Shown: positions 44,690 through 54,641 of the stretch, one piece after another | How positions within the stretch are numbered: the stretch's first letter is position 1 | How the letters are laid out: each line of letters starts with the position of its first letter | Source of the DNA: Sabulitectum sp964386635 | GTDB taxonomy: Bacteria; Fermentibacterota; Fermentibacteria; Fermentibacterales; JCC-6 | Direction of reading: 5' to 3' | Assembly: GCA_964386635.1 (NCBI GenBank) | Contig: CAYLRO010000001.1 | Location: 1 to 64,000, forward strand | Length of the DNA: 64,000 bases | Notes under the pieces: generated by a model | Seen by the model: the letters and a program-made list of their open reading frames with translations, nothing else | Database searches by the model: none | What the model was told of the DNA's origin: nothing | Program-made: the position numbers and the translations under genes

Positions 44690-44790
44690 GAAAAACTCAC
44701 TGCTCTTCCATTGAAACAATACTCCAGGGGGTTCAAATAAAAGCAGATATCACCGCCGGCAGATGGTACTGTTTTGTCGCCGGCCTGGCG

Positions 44791-46224
44791 GTGGCGGTCT
44801 CGGCAGTATTTTTCGCAGCAGACAGCGTCAATTTCATTCTTCTCATCTCACTGGCCGGACCGATATTCTCCTATCTGGTACTGGAAACCAGACAGGGAGG
44901 ATTTCTTGCCCCGGTGCCTGCTGTGTGCTGGTCAGCAATGGTATTCGGAGGAATTCTTCCTGCTGCTGTGATAACTGCCGGAACACTCCTCACAGGTATT
45001 CTCTGTCACTGGAAAAACAGGTCTCTCAGAAACATGTTCATCAGCTATATACCTGCAATCCTGCTTATCATGACTGCAGGCAGAACCGTATTGGAGAATC
45101 CTTCATCAATTCTCTATCTGCTTCCTGCCGGGGCAATTCTCCAGATCAGCTCTCAGACCATTCTTGAGGGATTCAAATCCAGAGTGGCCGCTGTTACTGC
45201 AGTTGGATGGATGATCAATGCAATTGCAGCTTCAACACTCTCCTTCTTTTTTCTTGAAGACGGTTTTTCCGGTGCTCTGCTTGTTGTGTGTGTTCTCGTT
45301 CTGTTTGCATCTTTTGCTTCCAGGACAGGAAGTAAGTTCATCTTCTTCACAGGCCGAATTGGAACTCTTTCTCTTCAGAACAGACTGATAAGCTACCTGT
45401 ACCGCGAGAAAAACCCTTATCCACTCTACTTTTTTGACGGTAACAGGGTATGGACAATGCAGGGAAAACCCTCAACAAGAGTATCTCCTCCTGTAAAGCT
45501 GGTGCAGGGGAAAGAGGGCAACTGGAGCATCTTCCCGGTTGGAAGGTCGGCATTCATAGCAGGAGGACCTGCTGCGGAGGAATTGAACACACTGCCGGCA
45601 AGAGAACTTCGGGAAACGTTACTGCTTCTGGAATCCATCTGGACAGCATCGTTCACCAGACGAAGGATGGAGAATGCTTTCCTGGGAGCGGCAGGGATGC
45701 TTGTGAGGATAGCTGATAAAAAGGATTCGGACACACACAGACACTCAATAAGGGTGGCACAGACCGCAGTAAGGCTGGGAGAAATAATGAAACTCCCTGA
45801 TTCAGAACTGCAGCAGCTGCGAATAGGTGCAATGCTTCATGACATCGGCAAGCTCACGATACCGGGAAACCTTCTCACAAAAAAGAAGCTCCTTACAGAG
45901 AGAGAAAGAAAAACAATCGAGACTCATCCCAGGGCAGGTGCAAGGCTTCTTGCACCAATGGAAAGGTACGGAAATGTTTCGCTGGTAATTCTCCAGCACC
46001 ATGAAAGAATAAACGGAACTGGATATCCTGACGGATTGAAAGGCAGTGAGATCTGTATGCATGCAAGAATAGTTGCTGTTGCAGATGCCTTTGACGCAAT
46101 CATCTCACCGAGATCATACCACCTGGGCAAACCTGCACATATCGCCATGCAGGAGATCTCCAGATACAGAGGAACACATTTTGATGCTGTTGTGGTTGAT
46201 GCCCTGAAGGAGATGCTCTCATGA
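44791..46224 (+). CDS. membrane-bound HD-GYP phosphodiesterase
   Basis: 477 residues. Several N-terminal membrane helices (about residues 1-190), then a short linker and an HD-GYP domain (about 300-475). Catalytic motifs are intact: MLHDIGK (H350-D351) and HHERINGTGYP (GYP 411-413). It should degrade cyclic di-GMP. I used the GTG at 44791, but it has no SD. The frame continues upstream to an ATA at 44737 with AGGGGG five bases before it and a full first helix, so a non-canonical start is possible. It overlaps the next gene by 4 nt. Confidence 0.85.
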   Translation: MAVSAVFFAADSVNFILLISLAGPIFSYLVLETRQGGFLAPVPAVCWSAMVFGGILPAAVITAGTLLTGILCHWKNRSLRNMFISYIPAILLIMTAGRTVLENPSSILYLLPAGAILQISSQTILEGFKSRVAAVTAVGWMINAIAASTLSFFFLEDGFSGALLVVCVLVLFASFASRTGSKFIFFTGRIGTLSLQNRLISYLYREKNPYPLYFFDGNRVWTMQGKPSTRVSPPVKLVQGKEGNWSIFPVGRSAFIAGGPAAEELNTLPARELRETLLLLESIWTASFTRRRMENAFLGAAGMLVRIADKKDSDTHRHSIRVAQTAVRLGEIMKLPDSELQQLRIGAMLHDIGKLTIPGNLLTKKKLLTERERKTIETHPRAGARLLAPMERYGNVSLVILQHHERINGTGYPDGLKGSEICMHARIVAVADAFDAIISPRSYHLGKPAHIAMQEISRYRGTHFDAVVVDALKEMLS

Positions 46225-47702
46225 GGCCCGACTCACGAAATCTGATTGCTTCAGCGGCACTGATCTCTTTTTTCTTTGTCATTCCCGGGTTCAACCCTGC
46301 ACCGCCTGGTATTGGAAACACACTTATCCTGATGCTTCTTGCTGCTTCCGGAATACTGATCTCCAGGATTTTTGTTCTCTCTTCAGAATCCGGAGATCCT
46401 GTAGGAATTGAGTCTTCTGTTATTGTGTTCATCTCATCCTGGAGTATGCCTGCTCTGATTTATCCGGTAACTTTCTTCTTTGCTTTCTCAGGCAGCATCA
46501 TCAATTCATACAGATCAGAGAGAGAGGGACGCGGATACCTTACCGCAGCCATTTACCAGGGAGTATTGTTCACTGTTCTCCTGAAACTGGCTGAAGCAGT
46601 CTACTGGCATATTCTCTCAGGGCCTTCTCCTCACAGCGCTGTGATGACCTATACAGCCCTTACTGCAACAGCCCTGCTTCTAACTTTCCTGAGATCACTT
46701 TCCATAAGATTCACCGGAGACCAGGTAGGGTCATTCCGCAGAAATCTTACAAGAAACCTGATATCCAACGGCTTCATTCTCCTGCTGGCAGTTCCCGGAG
46801 CTCTTTCAGCAAGAAGAGAGTTTGACACAACTGCAATGCTCATTGCTTGCGCCACAGGTCTTTTCTCCATGCTGCTGATCCACGGGATCAGCATAAAGCT
46901 GAACAGATCGGCTCACGAACGCACAGAAGAGCTTGATACGGTGCTGAAGCTCAGGGAGCTGTTTGAAAAACTGTTCTCTACAAGAAAAGAGAGTGAAGTG
47001 ATCAGGGCTCTGTGCAATGCTGTTTCTGATGCCTGGCAGTGCAGGGCAGCAGTAAGCTGGAAGGGAATGAAGTACTATGAGGGAAGTGCCTGGGATACAG
47101 ATAGAGCCGTATCCTGCTCCCATATTGACGGCCTTACGGTATGGGTTGACTCATTCAGCTCCACTGTACCTGAATATCTTGAATCCTTTGTAAACAGAAC
47201 TGTTCCTGTTCTTGCAGGTCTTGAAGCGGAAAAGAAGATGAAACAGGCATCATGGGAATCTGTTGAAACCATGGCTTCTTTTCTTGAGGGAAATCGCAGC
47301 GACTTTGCCGGATTCAGCAGGAAAGTTGCTGAAACAGCCTTCCTCCTTGCTGCATCACTGAACAGGAACGACTGGTTCAGAGATTGTGTCAGACTTGCCG
47401 GTCTCCTTCATATAATGGACCTGACTGAAGTGGATGGCTCCGGTACAAAAACAGAACCGCTGTCACTCCCTGAAATCACCACAGAGAGCCTCAGGTATCA
47501 GAATGAGCACTGGTGCGGAACAGGTCCCAGAGGAATGGAGGGAGAGAATATCCCCCTCTGTGCACGAATTCTTGCTGTAAGTATCGCCTGGGAAAAAGCT
47601 CTGAGATCCGGAACAGCTGTTGCTGTCAGGGATCTGAAAATGAGGGCGGGGACCCTTTACGATCCCCGCCTTGTGGAACAGCTGCTGGAGCTCAGAAGCT
47701 GA
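46221..47702 (+). CDS. membrane protein with degenerate HD-GYP domain
   Basis: 493 residues. Same layout as the preceding gene: N-terminal membrane helices (about 10-235), a helical linker, then a region aligning with HD-GYP. The active site is broken: LLHDIGK is replaced by LLHIMDL (H397 kept, next Asp lost). The HHERxDGTGYP motif reads NEHWCGTGPRG without the Tyr and with the first His lost. It is likely a catalytically dead partner that binds cyclic di-GMP or tunes the active paralogue (inference). The ATG overlaps the upstream stop by 4 nt. Confidence 0.75.
   Translation: MRPDSRNLIASAALISFFFVIPGFNPAPPGIGNTLILMLLAASGILISRIFVLSSESGDPVGIESSVIVFISSWSMPALIYPVTFFFAFSGSIINSYRSEREGRGYLTAAIYQGVLFTVLLKLAEAVYWHILSGPSPHSAVMTYTALTATALLLTFLRSLSIRFTGDQVGSFRRNLTRNLISNGFILLLAVPGALSARREFDTTAMLIACATGLFSMLLIHGISIKLNRSAHERTEELDTVLKLRELFEKLFSTRKESEVIRALCNAVSDAWQCRAAVSWKGMKYYEGSAWDTDRAVSCSHIDGLTVWVDSFSSTVPEYLESFVNRTVPVLAGLEAEKKMKQASWESVETMASFLEGNRSDFAGFSRKVAETAFLLAASLNRNDWFRDCVRLAGLLHIMDLTEVDGSGTKTEPLSLPEITTESLRYQNEHWCGTGPRGMEGENIPLCARILAVSIAWEKALRSGTAVAVRDLKMRAGTLYDPRLVEQLLELRS
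47645..47670 (-). terminator. hairpin inside the end of the degenerate HD-GYP gene
   Basis: GGCGGGGA (47645-47652) pairs perfectly with TCCCCGCC (47663-47670), loop 10 nt. It lies 42 bp beyond the stop of the minus-strand repeat lipoprotein gene and is followed there by CTCATTTTC, a weak U-tract. It may end the pilin-cluster transcript from within the opposing gene. Confidence 0.35.
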
Positions 47703-47711
47703 CAGTCAGCC

Positions 47712-50291
47712 TCAGTGCTCTATTGTCAGAGTACCCTCGCTGTAACCTGTAACCTCCGCATCTGTCACAGGGTTTGAAAGAACTCCGTAAATGTAGTACG
47801 TACCTTCAGGAACACTGCTGCAGTTCCAGGTCCATACTGTGAGATACTCAGGACAGACCACATCCTCCGTTATCTCAACAAGACCGGAAGACGGATCGGT
47901 ATCCGTGTCGTAGTAGAGGTCCATAAGCCTTTCATCAGAACCTGTGGAATACCACTTCAGATCGTATGAGTTGTCTGCTGTGGCTCCAGGGGGAGGAGGA
48001 GATGTGAAGTAGAACCATAGATTGTCGTGGATGATTTGCAGCATACCGTTGCTGTAGTCAGAGAAGGTACCTGCAGGATTAGTCAGCTCTGCGTAGATGT
48101 AGTAGTAATCTGCAGGCACTTCACTGCAGTCCCAGAAATACTGGTAGTCATCCCAGGAAAGGTCCTGTGCGATGAGTTCCAGTCCCGAGGACGGAATGGT
48201 GTCGGTGTCGAAGTACACATCCACCGTTCCTGCGCCTGCCTGGCTTGCGGCAGCCCACATTATGGTGAAATCATCCTCGGCTGCGGCGCCGCCGGATGGC
48301 GGTGAGGTGACAAAGATGTAGTTGTACTCGTGACTTACGAGAACTGTGCCTTCACTGTAGTCCTGGGCAAACTCGTCAGTACCGGGAACCGGCCTGCCGT
48401 CTGATGGGTCGTAGATGATCCCGTAGACATAGTACTCCCCTTCACCTACTGTCAGGGTGGTCCAGGAATATGTTCCGGTATTTGTAAGACCTGTGGCTAT
48501 TTCTGTGAGCTCTGTCGGGTCGTTATCAGTATCATAGTAGAGATCTATCAGTGTGCCTGATGCACCTGATGCGGAATACTCGACAGTATAGGTGGAATCT
48601 GCAGGCTCTCCCGGACTGGACGGGGAGGTGATGTTGATGGAGTAACCGGTGTGATCTATTGTTACTGTTCCATCAGACCAGTCGTTACCGGTTCCCCTCA
48701 GATCCCTGCCGGGATCCATTGCATCGCTCACAACACCGTAGACAAAGTACTCACCCTCGGGAATTGACCCGCAGGGCCAGTTGTATTGACCGGAATTAGC
48801 CAGAGCACTTGCAATAACATAAACTGTTCCACCGGGTTCAACGCTCTCACCGTAGTAGAGAGAAACATATGCTTCGGCAGGAGCGTCAGTATTCCAGATG
48901 AGCAGATATTCATCGTTTGCAGTGGCACCCTCCACCGGAGGAGTAACCATTTCAAAGGAGTAGTCCTGTTCGTGTGTAATGTTCACAGTGCCTGCACTCC
49001 AGTCGTAGCCCAGGCCACGGGATCCAAGAGCGGCAAATATGTACCAGCTGCCCTCTTCAACACTGCTGCAGTCCCAGTTGAACGATGTCCCTGCAGGAGG
49101 TTCAAGAGTGGCAATCGGGTACAGTTCACTTCCAGTGGTATCTGCTGAATAATACAGATCCATTGTCTCAGTTGAGGGAGCATCTGTTGTCCAGACTATC
49201 TGGAAGCTCTGGTCAGCTGATGCACCGGATGCTGGTGGTTCAGTAATTTCGATAGAGTACTCTGCTGTATGAGTGATGGTGATAGTGCCGTTACTGTAAT
49301 CTGTTGCAGTGGCTTTCGAGTCATCTCTCATTAACCTGATGAGACTTCTGCTGTCACCGTCTGAACCAGGTGTGGTAAGTATACCGTAAATATAATAGGT
49401 GCCCTCCGGTACACTGGAACAGTCCCAGGAGTAGTACCCGTCATCGAAAATTCCCGTCTCTATCTCCACCAGCCCGGATGAAGCTGCCTGATCAGTATCA
49501 TAGAAAAGATCTACAGTGGAGTTCAGGGGAGCTGTGCTCTCCCACTGAATGGTGTAGATGTTGTCAGCCTCTGCTCCTGCCTCTGGCGGCCTTGTGATGT
49601 AGAAATCAGGGTTCAATCCACCGTGATCAACGGTAAGCATTCCCTGGCTGTAATCAGAACTGGTGTTAACAGTGTCGGAAATCACTGCATGCACGTAGTA
49701 ATACCCTTCGGTGAATGAAGAGCAGTCCCAGACAAAGGAACCGTTGTCCTGAATATCAGCTGCAATCTGGACAAGCCCCTGAGAGGGATCAGTATCATCA
49801 TCCACAGAGAGGGTGACAATTCCCTCAGTGTAACCTGAGGAGACCCACGTGACAGTGAAAGTTGTATCAGCAGTGGCTCCTTCCTCACCGGGAGCTGTGA
49901 CAGCTATACCCGGTTCTCCCCCGGAGTGGTCCACTGTGAGAGCTCCATCGGACCAGTCACTGCCTGTGGACTGGTCACTGGTGATCAGGGCTCTTACGAA
50001 GTAGACGCCGTCGGGAACCCCTGAAAGGTCCCAGCTGTAGCTTCCTGAAGCAGCCAGATCAGATTCAATTGCAACCTGCCCCAGAGGGGAAGCCGCTGTG
50101 TTGTAGAACAGTGCCACAGTCCCGGAGGAAGATGATGTCCAGGTAACATTATATGTGTCCGTTGCAGAGGCTCCAGCCGCAGGCGGAGCTGTTACCGTAA
50201 CGGTTATATCATCCGATGGTCCACTTGATTCATCTCCGCAACCTGCTGCGAAAAGCAGCAATCCTGCCAGAAGAAGAAGCAGTTTTCTCAT
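47712..50291 (-). CDS. lipoprotein with eight tandem Ig-like repeats
   Basis: 859 residues. Lipoprotein signal with lipobox LFAAGC (about residue 18), then eight repeats of about 95-115 residues, each built as APP-x-GA-T-ADxxYxVxW ... VxLxYDTDxxPSSGLVxI ... YxWDCSSVPEGTYYIYG ... DYSxGTLTIxH. The pattern resembles the Kre9/KNH (Ser-Thr-rich) Ig-like fold, and the C-terminus ends exactly at the last repeat. Likely surface-exposed and adhesive or a pilus-associated scaffold. The start overlaps the giant pseudopilin gene by 4 nt, tying it to that operon. Confidence 0.85.
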   Translation of the reverse strand: MRKLLLLLAGLLLFAAGCGDESSGPSDDITVTVTAPPAAGASATDTYNVTWTSSSSGTVALFYNTAASPLGQVAIESDLAASGSYSWDLSGVPDGVYFVRALITSDQSTGSDWSDGALTVDHSGGEPGIAVTAPGEEGATADTTFTVTWVSSGYTEGIVTLSVDDDTDPSQGLVQIAADIQDNGSFVWDCSSFTEGYYYVHAVISDTVNTSSDYSQGMLTVDHGGLNPDFYITRPPEAGAEADNIYTIQWESTAPLNSTVDLFYDTDQAASSGLVEIETGIFDDGYYSWDCSSVPEGTYYIYGILTTPGSDGDSRSLIRLMRDDSKATATDYSNGTITITHTAEYSIEITEPPASGASADQSFQIVWTTDAPSTETMDLYYSADTTGSELYPIATLEPPAGTSFNWDCSSVEEGSWYIFAALGSRGLGYDWSAGTVNITHEQDYSFEMVTPPVEGATANDEYLLIWNTDAPAEAYVSLYYGESVEPGGTVYVIASALANSGQYNWPCGSIPEGEYFVYGVVSDAMDPGRDLRGTGNDWSDGTVTIDHTGYSINITSPSSPGEPADSTYTVEYSASGASGTLIDLYYDTDNDPTELTEIATGLTNTGTYSWTTLTVGEGEYYVYGIIYDPSDGRPVPGTDEFAQDYSEGTVLVSHEYNYIFVTSPPSGGAAAEDDFTIMWAAASQAGAGTVDVYFDTDTIPSSGLELIAQDLSWDDYQYFWDCSEVPADYYYIYAELTNPAGTFSDYSNGMLQIIHDNLWFYFTSPPPPGATADNSYDLKWYSTGSDERLMDLYYDTDTDPSSGLVEITEDVVCPEYLTVWTWNCSSVPEGTYYIYGVLSNPVTDAEVTGYSEGTLTIEH

Positions 50292-53191
50292 TGATTATCC
50301 TCCAGTTGTCTCAGTGGATGTGGTGAATACAGAGGTCGTATTCTCGGTCTCTGGGTTGATATCGGTTCATGGGTGTACGGAACAATCCGGAGATCACCGT
50401 AATCCACCTGTCCGTCTACAGGTACTGAACCATTGAAGAGGTTATCTTGGTACACATCAGTGGTGTACATCTGAATCTTGTCCAGATTCCAGCCTCCGTG
50501 TGTGGTGGAGTTTCCGTCCGCAAGCATCCGCCATCTGAAGACAATGGTCTGATTGGTTCCCCATACCAGCCCGGCAGGGAGCTTATCGACTCTGTATCTG
50601 AATGTCTGGAATGAACTGTTTATACCTTCAGCCTCTATCAGCTTATGCCAGCTGGGAGGAGATACCTCACCGAAAGCGGCACACTCAAGAAGGAATGTAT
50701 CACCTGACTGGGTCTGAGGACAGGCAATGAATTCCACATAGGAGTAGCATAAGTCCCCGCTGTCGTTTCCAAAGTCAATAGGCGGAGAGAGCAGGAAGTT
50801 GTTCTGGCTCGGCTCGTACATCCTGTCCATGCCCCCTGCAAGAGACATGTCATTCCCTGCCCACTGTGCGCCGTCAGGAGTGCTGGAAGGATCCGGTGAA
50901 CCGCTTGTGGAATAGGCATACCAGTCAAAATTACTGCCGCCCAGAGCTACCTGGGGCCAGTCTGCTCCAGCTCTGCTCCTGCAGTAATCCACCTGCCAAC
51001 CACCGTGGGATTCTCCGAATGTACCGTAATTGAACCGCAGTCTCACTGTCTCTCCTGCATATTCAGTAATGTCGAACACGCAGAAGTCATACGAATTAGC
51101 ACCTGTACTGCCCCATCCGTAGTTCTGACCGGTCCATCCTGTTTCATTCCCAAGAGCAGGGACATCACTGGTGTAGTATCCGAAGTACGGTACTATCAGA
51201 TGCCAGGTTGCTCCGTTATCCGCTGAGATCTTCACATTGCAGCCGCCGCCGGCACCACCGAAGTCGTACTTGTGGAAAAAGGCAACTGCAACCCTCTCTC
51301 CAACGGAAAAGGAGGTAAGATCTATCTCAGGGCTCTGAAGCCATGCCTGTGTCGGTGTTGTGTTGTAATTACCGGTACCGCCCACTGCGTAGTACCAGTC
51401 TCCGGTATGTGCATCGGAAGCATTATCCACTGCAGTCCATTCATCCTCTGTATATCCCGGCCACACACCATGGGTCCAGCCGTTCATTCCGAAATTCCTT
51501 GCTTCTATCACAATGGCATCGTAAAGAATGCCATCAACATCGTACGGTTCATGTGTTGATGCAGCAAAACCGATGTTGAAGTCGTCACTGATGGGAATTC
51601 CAGCAGAGGCAGCCTCAGCTGTAAGATCTACAATTGCTTCTTCCCACACAGGGAAAGAAGAAGGGGCCTGGATCATACGATTTGAAAGATCCCAGTAGTC
51701 TGCCTGCTCACCCACAATTGTAACATTGTCGATACTGATCCCATCCTGACCTGTAGCGGATGTTGTGGGGTCGTTATCCTCCTGGGCGAACACTATGCTG
51801 AAATTCGACCAGTCGTAACCGGCAGGAGCAAGCTCGTCCAGATCCACCTCACGGGTAACCCAGGAGCCGGAAGGGTATGTCCCGGGAGAAAGTGCTGTCT
51901 GTGCAACAGGTGTTCCCATGACGGAACCATCCATAAGGCCTACGAAATCACCGTCATTGGTCTCGTCACCTCTGCTGCAGAAATCAAATCTCAGCCAGAC
52001 CTCACTGCTTCCTTCGAAAGCAGAAAGATCGTATGTGTTCATCACCCTGCATTCATTGGCTCCGCCGTTTCTGCGTGAGTCCATGTTAAGGTAATTGCCG
52101 TCAACGGGATACTGGCTGGTAACTTCAATCCTGCCGTAATCGTTTGTCCAGTATGTCCAGTCTCTGCTGTCCCCGGCTCTGAACCCTGAAAAGTCCTCCT
52201 CATCCACCACTGTGGTATCACCTGCAGTGAATACAGGAAGAAAGACTCCGTCTTCATACTCAAGTTCGTCTGAACCCTCTCTCCAGTAGAAGCGGAGCCT
52301 GAGGTCCGTGTCAGAATAGTCATCAAGATCAACATTCCATACACCCAGCTGAGTGGATTGCCCGGAACGCCAGCAGTCCAGAACAATACTGTTGCTGCCT
52401 TCATATGAAAGGCTCGCGTTATTAACTCTCTCTATTCTTCCGTATCCGGCGTCCGACAACCATGTCACCCAGTTATTTGCCCAGCTGGCAGCTGACTCAA
52501 AATCCTCTCCGAGGATTGGTTCCCAGACATATCCGCCCTCCATGTAATCTTCGTATACATAAGCGGGTTTTACCTCGAAATCCTCCTCAAAAATGTAATC
52601 AATCCACTTTCCCGGATGTCCGTCGGACTCCATGTACAAATCCCTGTATTCCACAGGGGAAAGTCCTGCAAGCTGAAGGTTGAAAGGAGTGGTACTGCCG
52701 TTGTAGACCGCTCCGTTCTGTGATTCAATAGTATAGAACACGCTGCGAACCTGACCCGGATCGGTGGTAGGAGCACCGGCACCGTCGGTATAGCTGAAGG
52801 ATATTGCACCTTCAAAGGAGGCCATCAGCTGATCACCATTGCCATCCACCGCTGTAATCCAGCCGTCTGCACTTGTCAGCGTTATCTGGTCCTCAGGGCC
52901 GAATTCCGCAGGATTCTCCACATTGGAGGAAAATGTGAAGGTTTCCTCTCCTGCCTCCAGTACAGGGTTTTCAAGCCTGAAGAGATCACCTGGATAACCG
53001 GCATTCTCCATGAGCGACTCGATGCCGGACAGTGTAAGTCTGGCTCCTGTTGACTCCAGAGCACTGCTGGAAGCAGTATCGGCTGCCCTGATGCCTCCTC
53101 TGAGAAACACAAAGGCCGCACCGGCAATTATGCCGATTAGAACCACAACCATCATGACCTCAACAAGGGTGAAACCTCGTACTCTTTTCAT
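50288..53191 (-). CDS. giant pseudopilin-like protein (967 aa)
   Basis: 967 residues. Prepilin-type N-terminus: GFTLVEVMMVVVLIGIIAGA (cleavage before Phe, Glu at +5), a single helix and a short linker. About 850 residues of ectodomain follow, with at least two jelly-roll/MAM-like modules (YPSGSWVTREVDL, SATGQDGISIDNVTIV and, later, VRLRFNYGTFGESHGGWQVD). Ordinary pseudopilins have 100-300 residues. Paralogous in its modules to the 1303-residue protein of the same operon. Possibly the tip adhesin of a pilus-like filament. Confidence 0.85.
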   Translation of the reverse strand: MKRVRGFTLVEVMMVVVLIGIIAGAAFVFLRGGIRAADTASSSALESTGARLTLSGIESLMENAGYPGDLFRLENPVLEAGEETFTFSSNVENPAEFGPEDQITLTSADGWITAVDGNGDQLMASFEGAISFSYTDGAGAPTTDPGQVRSVFYTIESQNGAVYNGSTTPFNLQLAGLSPVEYRDLYMESDGHPGKWIDYIFEEDFEVKPAYVYEDYMEGGYVWEPILGEDFESAASWANNWVTWLSDAGYGRIERVNNASLSYEGSNSIVLDCWRSGQSTQLGVWNVDLDDYSDTDLRLRFYWREGSDELEYEDGVFLPVFTAGDTTVVDEEDFSGFRAGDSRDWTYWTNDYGRIEVTSQYPVDGNYLNMDSRRNGGANECRVMNTYDLSAFEGSSEVWLRFDFCSRGDETNDGDFVGLMDGSVMGTPVAQTALSPGTYPSGSWVTREVDLDELAPAGYDWSNFSIVFAQEDNDPTTSATGQDGISIDNVTIVGEQADYWDLSNRMIQAPSSFPVWEEAIVDLTAEAASAGIPISDDFNIGFAASTHEPYDVDGILYDAIVIEARNFGMNGWTHGVWPGYTEDEWTAVDNASDAHTGDWYYAVGGTGNYNTTPTQAWLQSPEIDLTSFSVGERVAVAFFHKYDFGGAGGGCNVKISADNGATWHLIVPYFGYYTSDVPALGNETGWTGQNYGWGSTGANSYDFCVFDITEYAGETVRLRFNYGTFGESHGGWQVDYCRSRAGADWPQVALGGSNFDWYAYSTSGSPDPSSTPDGAQWAGNDMSLAGGMDRMYEPSQNNFLLSPPIDFGNDSGDLCYSYVEFIACPQTQSGDTFLLECAAFGEVSPPSWHKLIEAEGINSSFQTFRYRVDKLPAGLVWGTNQTIVFRWRMLADGNSTTHGGWNLDKIQMYTTDVYQDNLFNGSVPVDGQVDYGDLRIVPYTHEPISTQRPRIRPLYSPHPLRQLEDNQ

Positions 53192-53224
53192 GATTTTCTC
53201 CGATTCATGTTTAATTCTATACTG

Positions 53225-54631
53225 TCACACAATATCATCATCTATTCTGGTACCCTCCCTTTCAGGAGGATCTGCAAGCCAGCTGTAAATGTTCCACCTG
53301 CCCAGCATGGGGAAATGAGGCGGGTGCATAACCGCAAGACCCTGATCCCATGCAATGCCAAGCTCGTAGCCGCTGTTCACTGATGACAGTCTACCCATCT
53401 CACCCTGGGTCAGGCTGCCGGAAATAGTTATCCTTGCCTGCTCTTCCGGGATGTACGGTACCTGGGCCTGAAAACTTCCCGAGGGAACAGCCAGGGATGC
53501 CCGTATAAGAAAACTGCAGTCAGTCTCAATCTGCCATGGCCCGGTCCAGTCAGAGCCACCGGTTTCGTCCGGGTCCGAAGTAATAATCATATCACCAAGT
53601 GCCACAAGTCCGAAAGGCCCTCCGGAGCCCACCGCTCCGCCGTCAACACTGCCTGCGATAAGTAGATCGTTCCGGGCAAGAATTGTAACAGGGTGGCCTG
53701 GAATTCGGAGGGTTTTTATCATAACCGGGGAAAAACCATTCTGCAGAATGACCAGATCTATACCGGCGATATCCACTGTTTCTTCAGCGGATGTCTCGCT
53801 TTCCTTGAATACAATCATATTACCGTCGATAAGCACCCGTTCTGCTGAAATACTAACTGTACCTGAAGGCTGTGCCCCTGCGGCGAGCCGGTAGAAGTGC
53901 TCACGCATTCTGGAAAAATCAATCTCAGGTGCGTTGGCTCTCCACCAGGGTGCTCCCTGATAATGGCGGCTGTAAGGCTGAACCCAGACACTGCTTCCAT
54001 CCGGATGTGGAACATCTGACCTTCCAGCGCCTGCAAAGCTGAAACCACCTGAAGAGGTGGTTGAAATCATAGATGCATACGGATCACCGGTAGAGTCAGG
54101 AGATATGCTGCTGAAAGAAATTATTCCGTTGGAGTGCACCGGTCCGTCAAGAACCCTGCCGTCTTCCATGAAGCCGGGAGGAATTCCTCTGTCGGTAAGA
54201 ATTGAATAGCTGGAAGGGTAGGCAGGAGCTGCCCGGATATACAGGTCTCTTGTAACATCACCGGCAAGTCCTCTTGCTCTTATCTCAACAGAACCGTTCC
54301 CGTAGAGACCGCCTGACCCGTTCACCGGATCAATAACAACCTGGAATCTGTCTCCTCCGGGAATGGAGAGCCAGTGGGAACTGTCTCCCTCCATTTCCAG
54401 AAAGAATGGCTCACCGGTTGCAGGCATGGCCTGAAGAGTGGACAGGTAGTGAATTGCAAGTGAAGTTCCGGTACGGGCGGCTGTTGCCGCCCGTAATCCA
54501 TTCATTCTGAACGTGGTGGCGGAGACATTCATCCGGAAGAGTGTGTAGACAACACCAACCATGAGAAACATCACAGTGGCAATGATAACAACTGTTGCCA
54601 GCAAACTTCCTCTCTGGCCCTGGTTGCTCAA
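53225..54631 (-). CDS. PilX-like protein with large ectodomain (468 aa)
   Basis: 468 residues. N-terminal helix QRGSLLATVVIIATVMFLM without a prepilin site, as in PilX-like minor components. Then a beta-rich ectodomain with DGPVHSNGIISF, ARNDLLIAGSVDGG, GLVALGDMIIT and a C-terminal MHPPHFPMLGRWNIYSW. The same elements recur in the next gene. TTG start at 54631 after GCGGAGCGGTT, 10 nt behind the upstream stop; a longer frame would overlap it. Confidence 0.8.
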   Translation of the reverse strand: MSNQGQRGSLLATVVIIATVMFLMVGVVYTLFRMNVSATTFRMNGLRAATAARTGTSLAIHYLSTLQAMPATGEPFFLEMEGDSSHWLSIPGGDRFQVVIDPVNGSGGLYGNGSVEIRARGLAGDVTRDLYIRAAPAYPSSYSILTDRGIPPGFMEDGRVLDGPVHSNGIISFSSISPDSTGDPYASMISTTSSGGFSFAGAGRSDVPHPDGSSVWVQPYSRHYQGAPWWRANAPEIDFSRMREHFYRLAAGAQPSGTVSISAERVLIDGNMIVFKESETSAEETVDIAGIDLVILQNGFSPVMIKTLRIPGHPVTILARNDLLIAGSVDGGAVGSGGPFGLVALGDMIITSDPDETGGSDWTGPWQIETDCSFLIRASLAVPSGSFQAQVPYIPEEQARITISGSLTQGEMGRLSSVNSGYELGIAWDQGLAVMHPPHFPMLGRWNIYSWLADPPEREGTRIDDDIV

Positions 54632-54641
54632 AACCGCTCCG

